Assembly: GCF_010669305.1 (NCBI RefSeq)
Contig: NZ_CP048649.1
Location: forward strand, 62,001-126,000
Length of the DNA stretch: 64,000 nt
Direction of reading: 5' to 3'
Source: Aminipila butyrica
GTDB taxonomy: Bacteria > Bacillota > Clostridia > Peptostreptococcales > Anaerovoracaceae
Part shown: positions 61,874 through 64,000 of the stretch, piece by piece
How positions within the stretch are numbered: the first letter of the stretch is position 1
Layout: every line of letters begins with the position of its first letter
Notes under the pieces: model-generated
Told to the model about the DNA's origin: nothing
What the model saw: the letters and a program-made list of their open reading frames with translations, nothing else
Databases searched by the model: none
Position numbers and translations under genes: made by a program

Positions 61874-63280
61874 TTATAGACTGGCAATAACGTTCTTAAC
61901 AAATTCAGTGTCGGTCTTTGTTTCCTGTACAAGGAACTCAATGTCTGCATCGGATATGTTCTTTAGATCATGTCCCTTGCAGGCCTTCTTGATCAAAGAT
62001 TTTCTGAAATGTTGAATGTCTGCCTCCACATATTTAAAGAAGCTTGGATCCTTTGGCAGTACAACGCTTACGCCTGGTACTTCTTCCTTTGGATCACCAA
62101 ACCGTACTTCTACGCCATTATCTCTGGCAAAATCCAGCTGTGGCTGTACATGCTTACCAGCTCCAGTATACTCTGTCTCGCTGACAACCAGAATAGCATC
62201 TTCTGGAAGATCCTGAGCCAGGGAGAAAGCTGCTGCCAAAGAGGTATTTCCTGCCGGGCCTCTCTCGATGCCTTCCAGGTTTGCCAGCGCTTCTGTCATG
62301 TACATAACCTCACCCTGAGATACAGTAACATAACGATCCATGTACCGAAGAGGTCTTGCCGCACTTCTAGGCACATCGGAATGATCTGGATCCGTAGCGT
62401 ATGGTACGCCGAAACCAGTGTGACCTGTTGTACAGGATTTCATGTTGAACTGCTTATCGGAAGCCATGTGCAGACCAGTCAGGTTAATAGATGCTGCTAC
62501 CAATTGGGTGTCTTTGGCGCCAGCCTTTATTAATCCCCGAGCTGTTCCCGTAATCATACCACCGCCTGCGTTGGTGCAAACGATCATATCTGGGTCCTTA
62601 CCCAGTACTTCACGACACTGGATAGCAATTTCATAGCCCAAAGTCTCTACGCCAGCAATGCCGAACGGAGAGTACAAGGACGCATTGAAATAACCTCTAT
62701 CCTCTAAGATGGACAGGAAGGAATAGAACAGCTCCGGTCCAACGGTCAGCTGTACTACTTCTGCGCCTAATGCTTCGCATTTTCTCGCTTTTTCAATGAT
62801 TTCCGGCTGGCCAACCCCTCTGGAGTCAAAACACTCCTGAACGATAACGCATTCCAAGCCCTGCATGGCGGCCTGAGATGCAACGGCTGCACCGTAGTTT
62901 CCAGAAGTAGCGGCAATAACGCCTTTATATCCTAACTTCTTTGCGTGTGCTACTGCACAAGCAGCTCTTCTGTCCTTAAAGCTTCCAGATGCATTGGCTG
63001 CTTCGTCTTTTGCAAAAATTCTTGCGCCAAATCCTGGCTTTGCATATTTTCTTGCCAGAGCAGTCAAGTTTCTGAGCTCTAGCAGCGGTGTATTGCCTAC
63101 ACCAGTGCGGCTCTGTATTTTAGTTACTTCATCCAAGGTATAACCTGTGGACTTCATCAACTTTTCATAATCAAATGCAATGGAACCCGATTCAAATTCT
63201 TCATAATCCAGGCCGAGAGCTTTTTTCATGATGTCGTTGGATCTTCCCATAACGGAATCGTAATCTTTTGCTAATGTCAT
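61874..63280 (-). CDS. ortB: 2-amino-4-ketopentanoate thiolase, beta subunit
   Basis: PLP enzyme that, with OrtA and CoA, splits 2-amino-4-oxopentanoate into alanine and acetyl-CoA. 468 residues of threonine-synthase fold; the PLP lysine is K102 in ASGSFKDRRAA, and the phosphate loop GNYGAAVASQ follows. It begins at the last base of ortA (1-bp overlap at 63280), so the subunits are translationally coupled. Confidence 0.95.
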   Translation of the reverse strand: MTLAKDYDSVMGRSNDIMKKALGLDYEEFESGSIAFDYEKLMKSTGYTLDEVTKIQSRTGVGNTPLLELRNLTALARKYAKPGFGARIFAKDEAANASGSFKDRRAACAVAHAKKLGYKGVIAATSGNYGAAVASQAAMQGLECVIVQECFDSRGVGQPEIIEKARKCEALGAEVVQLTVGPELFYSFLSILEDRGYFNASLYSPFGIAGVETLGYEIAIQCREVLGKDPDMIVCTNAGGGMITGTARGLIKAGAKDTQLVAASINLTGLHMASDKQFNMKSCTTGHTGFGVPYATDPDHSDVPRSAARPLRYMDRYVTVSQGEVMYMTEALANLEGIERGPAGNTSLAAAFSLAQDLPEDAILVVSETEYTGAGKHVQPQLDFARDNGVEVRFGDPKEEVPGVSVVLPKDPSFFKYVEADIQHFRKSLIKKACKGHDLKNISDADIEFLVQETKTDTEFVKNVIASL

Positions 63281-63579
63281 TATCTCTCACCTCCGCCCAT
63301 GATGTCTCTCAACTGCTTATCAATTTGAACCAGCTCAGGAATAAATTTGCCGTAGCTGTGAGGCCAGTACGGATTTACTTCTATTAATGTGCCCTTTTCC
63401 AAACGGTTAGATGCCGTCTTGATGGTCACTTCATCGCCGATCTCTGCATCTGCCTCTAAAAATCCTTTTGTCCACATTTCCAGAGGGCAAGCCTGTGTGT
63501 CTTCTGGGAGCTTTGCTGTTCTTTCAGCAGCTTCCAGCACAGTTGAGTGGATTCGCACCCATTCGCCTTTTTTAACCAT
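63280..63579 (-). CDS. ortA: 2-amino-4-ketopentanoate thiolase, alpha subunit
   Basis: 99 residues, the usual size of OrtA, a small beta-barrel-like subunit (GDEVTIKTASNRLEKGTLIEV, then NPYWPHSYGKFIPEL). It is needed for thiolase activity with OrtB. The frame opens at 63600, but ATG 63579 follows AAGGAG at 7 nt. Upstream, between ord and this gene, is a hairpin with T-tracts that could attenuate the transcript. Confidence 0.93.
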   Translation of the reverse strand: MVKKGEWVRIHSTVLEAAERTAKLPEDTQACPLEMWTKGFLEADAEIGDEVTIKTASNRLEKGTLIEVNPYWPHSYGKFIPELVQIDKQLRDIMGGGER

Positions 63580-63640
63580 TTTCATTCTCCTTTTTAACAT
63601 TCTGCTCAGTCCTTTACTCCTACTGGCAGAATTTATACCA

Positions 63641-63664
63641 AAAAATCAACACTCGTTGATTTTT
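63641..63664 (-). terminator. Hairpin between ord and ortA
   Basis: AAAAATCAAC (63641-63650) and GTTGATTTTT (63655-63664), loop 4 nt, with a T-run on both strands. It lies inside the ornithine cluster and may cause partial termination after ord. Confidence 0.7.
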
Positions 63665-63740
63665 AGATTTTTGTCATATTAGATGTATAGGACACCCCTG
63701 CCGATCCCAAGAGTGCCCATCCATCGTTATTTTCAGTTAT

Positions 63741-64000
63741 TTATTTTACAATTTTGCATTCTTCGTCAATCTGATCTCTCAGGTCGCCCATGATAGCTCT
63801 AGGCACTGGAATATCAATCATGGTCTTTAAGCCTGGTCTTGCGTTGATTACGTGTGGAATGGTGTTCAAGATCATTGCCATGGTTCCGATACCACCTTCG
63901 ATCTCAGGAGTGTTCACCATGTTTACTGGTGGGATACCCTTGATTTCTACATAGTCACCAGTGTGTACGCCAACCTGTTCTGGCTCAATCTGCTGTGGGT
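63741..64000 (-). CDS. ord: 2,4-diaminopentanoate dehydrogenase, C-terminal part
   Basis: The 86 complete codons before the stop at 63741-63743 read as the end of Ord; the rest lies beyond the right edge. The visible part includes VGVHTGDYVEIKGIPPVN and a C-terminal IPVPRAIMGDLRDQ, as in amino acid dehydrogenases of the diaminopentanoate type. Ord oxidises 2,4-diaminopentanoate at C4 with NAD(P), giving the substrate of OrtAB. Assignment rests on these motifs plus the cluster order. Confidence 0.88.
   Translation of the reverse strand, partial: PQQIEPEQVGVHTGDYVEIKGIPPVNMVNTPEIEGGIGTMAMILNTIPHVINARPGLKTMIDIPVPRAIMGDLRDQIDEECKIVK

Noticed and set aside
1..64000. CRISPR arrays, rRNA genes, insertion sequences
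   Set aside because: No regularly spaced repeats, no rRNA-like stretches, and no transposase genes were found in either strand.

Overview
The window reads as part of the chromosome of an anaerobic, amino-acid-fermenting member of the Clostridia, probably of the Peptostreptococcales/Anaerovoracaceae kind. That placement is an inference from gene content. It rests on a Stickland-type ornithine degradation cluster, a butyrate kinase/phosphotransbutyrylase pair, a GlmL/MutL-type B12-mutase partner, rubredoxin plus flavodiiron protein, PadR, TetR and MerR regulators with Gram-positive-style Shine-Dalgarno sites, and intrinsic terminators after most units. I found no plasmid, phage structural or CRISPR genes. 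One lone tyrosine integrase is present.

Left part (1-20300): the C-terminus of a YitT-type membrane protein, a small alarmone synthetase, then an efflux island (two ABC-2 permeases, an HlyD-type adaptor, a small protein, a divergent TetR regulator with a clear operator, and a TolC-like protein carrying an eight-copy heptad repeat). There follow seryl-tRNA synthetase with a large glutamine synthetase, a UPF0182 membrane protein, ATP-dependent PEP carboxykinase, a zinc-ribbon membrane protein with a small membrane partner, an unrecognised 47-residue gene, and a radical SAM/SPASM protein.

Centre (20500-29550): two tandem tRNA-Lys(CTT) genes, then the region I find most interesting. A PAS-domain sigma-54 activator sits beside ptb-buk on the minus strand. 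Divergent from ptb-buk is a five-gene plus-strand unit: a beta-keto acid cleavage enzyme (BKACE/Kce family), CoA-transferase A and B, a GntP-family permease and a 3-hydroxyacyl-CoA-dehydrogenase-family enzyme. The shared 375-bp intergenic region holds two outward-facing -24/-12 promoters with exact consensus spacing and inverted repeats between them. The set looks like a regulon that takes in a hydroxy acid, oxidises it to a 3-oxo acid, transfers it onto acetyl-CoA, and conserves energy as butyrate.

Right-centre (29550-56240): an HD-GYP protein; a tyrosine integrase enclosed in a perfect 21-bp inverted repeat; a Bcr/CflA-type exporter preceded by a promoter, a 22-codon leader ORF and an overlapping terminator, which is the layout of a ribosome-controlled attenuator; a cystine-type ABC importer interrupted by a cystathionine lyase gene; a DUF1275 protein; an agmatinase-family hydrolase; an AT-rich 0.7-kb intergenic stretch; a MerR regulator with a textbook 19-bp-spacer operator in front of a DUF554 protein; an aminotransferase with an ECF S-component; a C69 dipeptidase; an S4-domain protein; a TSCPD protein whose 3' end overlaps that of D-serine dehydratase; a CDF metal transporter; a short-loop rubredoxin with flavodiiron protein; endonuclease IV; a PadR/membrane-protein pair; and chemotaxis genes (an MCP and CheV).

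Right end (56260-64000, all minus strand): the ornithine pathway in the order ord (partial, entering from the right edge), ortA, ortB, oraS, oraE, a GlmL/MutL-like ATPase, orr. L-ornithine is racemised (Orr), rearranged by the B12/PLP aminomutase (OraSE) to 2,4-diaminopentanoate, oxidised by Ord, and cleaved thiolytically by OrtAB to alanine and acetyl-CoA. Hairpins with T-tracts after ord and after oraE suggest the cluster is not one uniform transcript.
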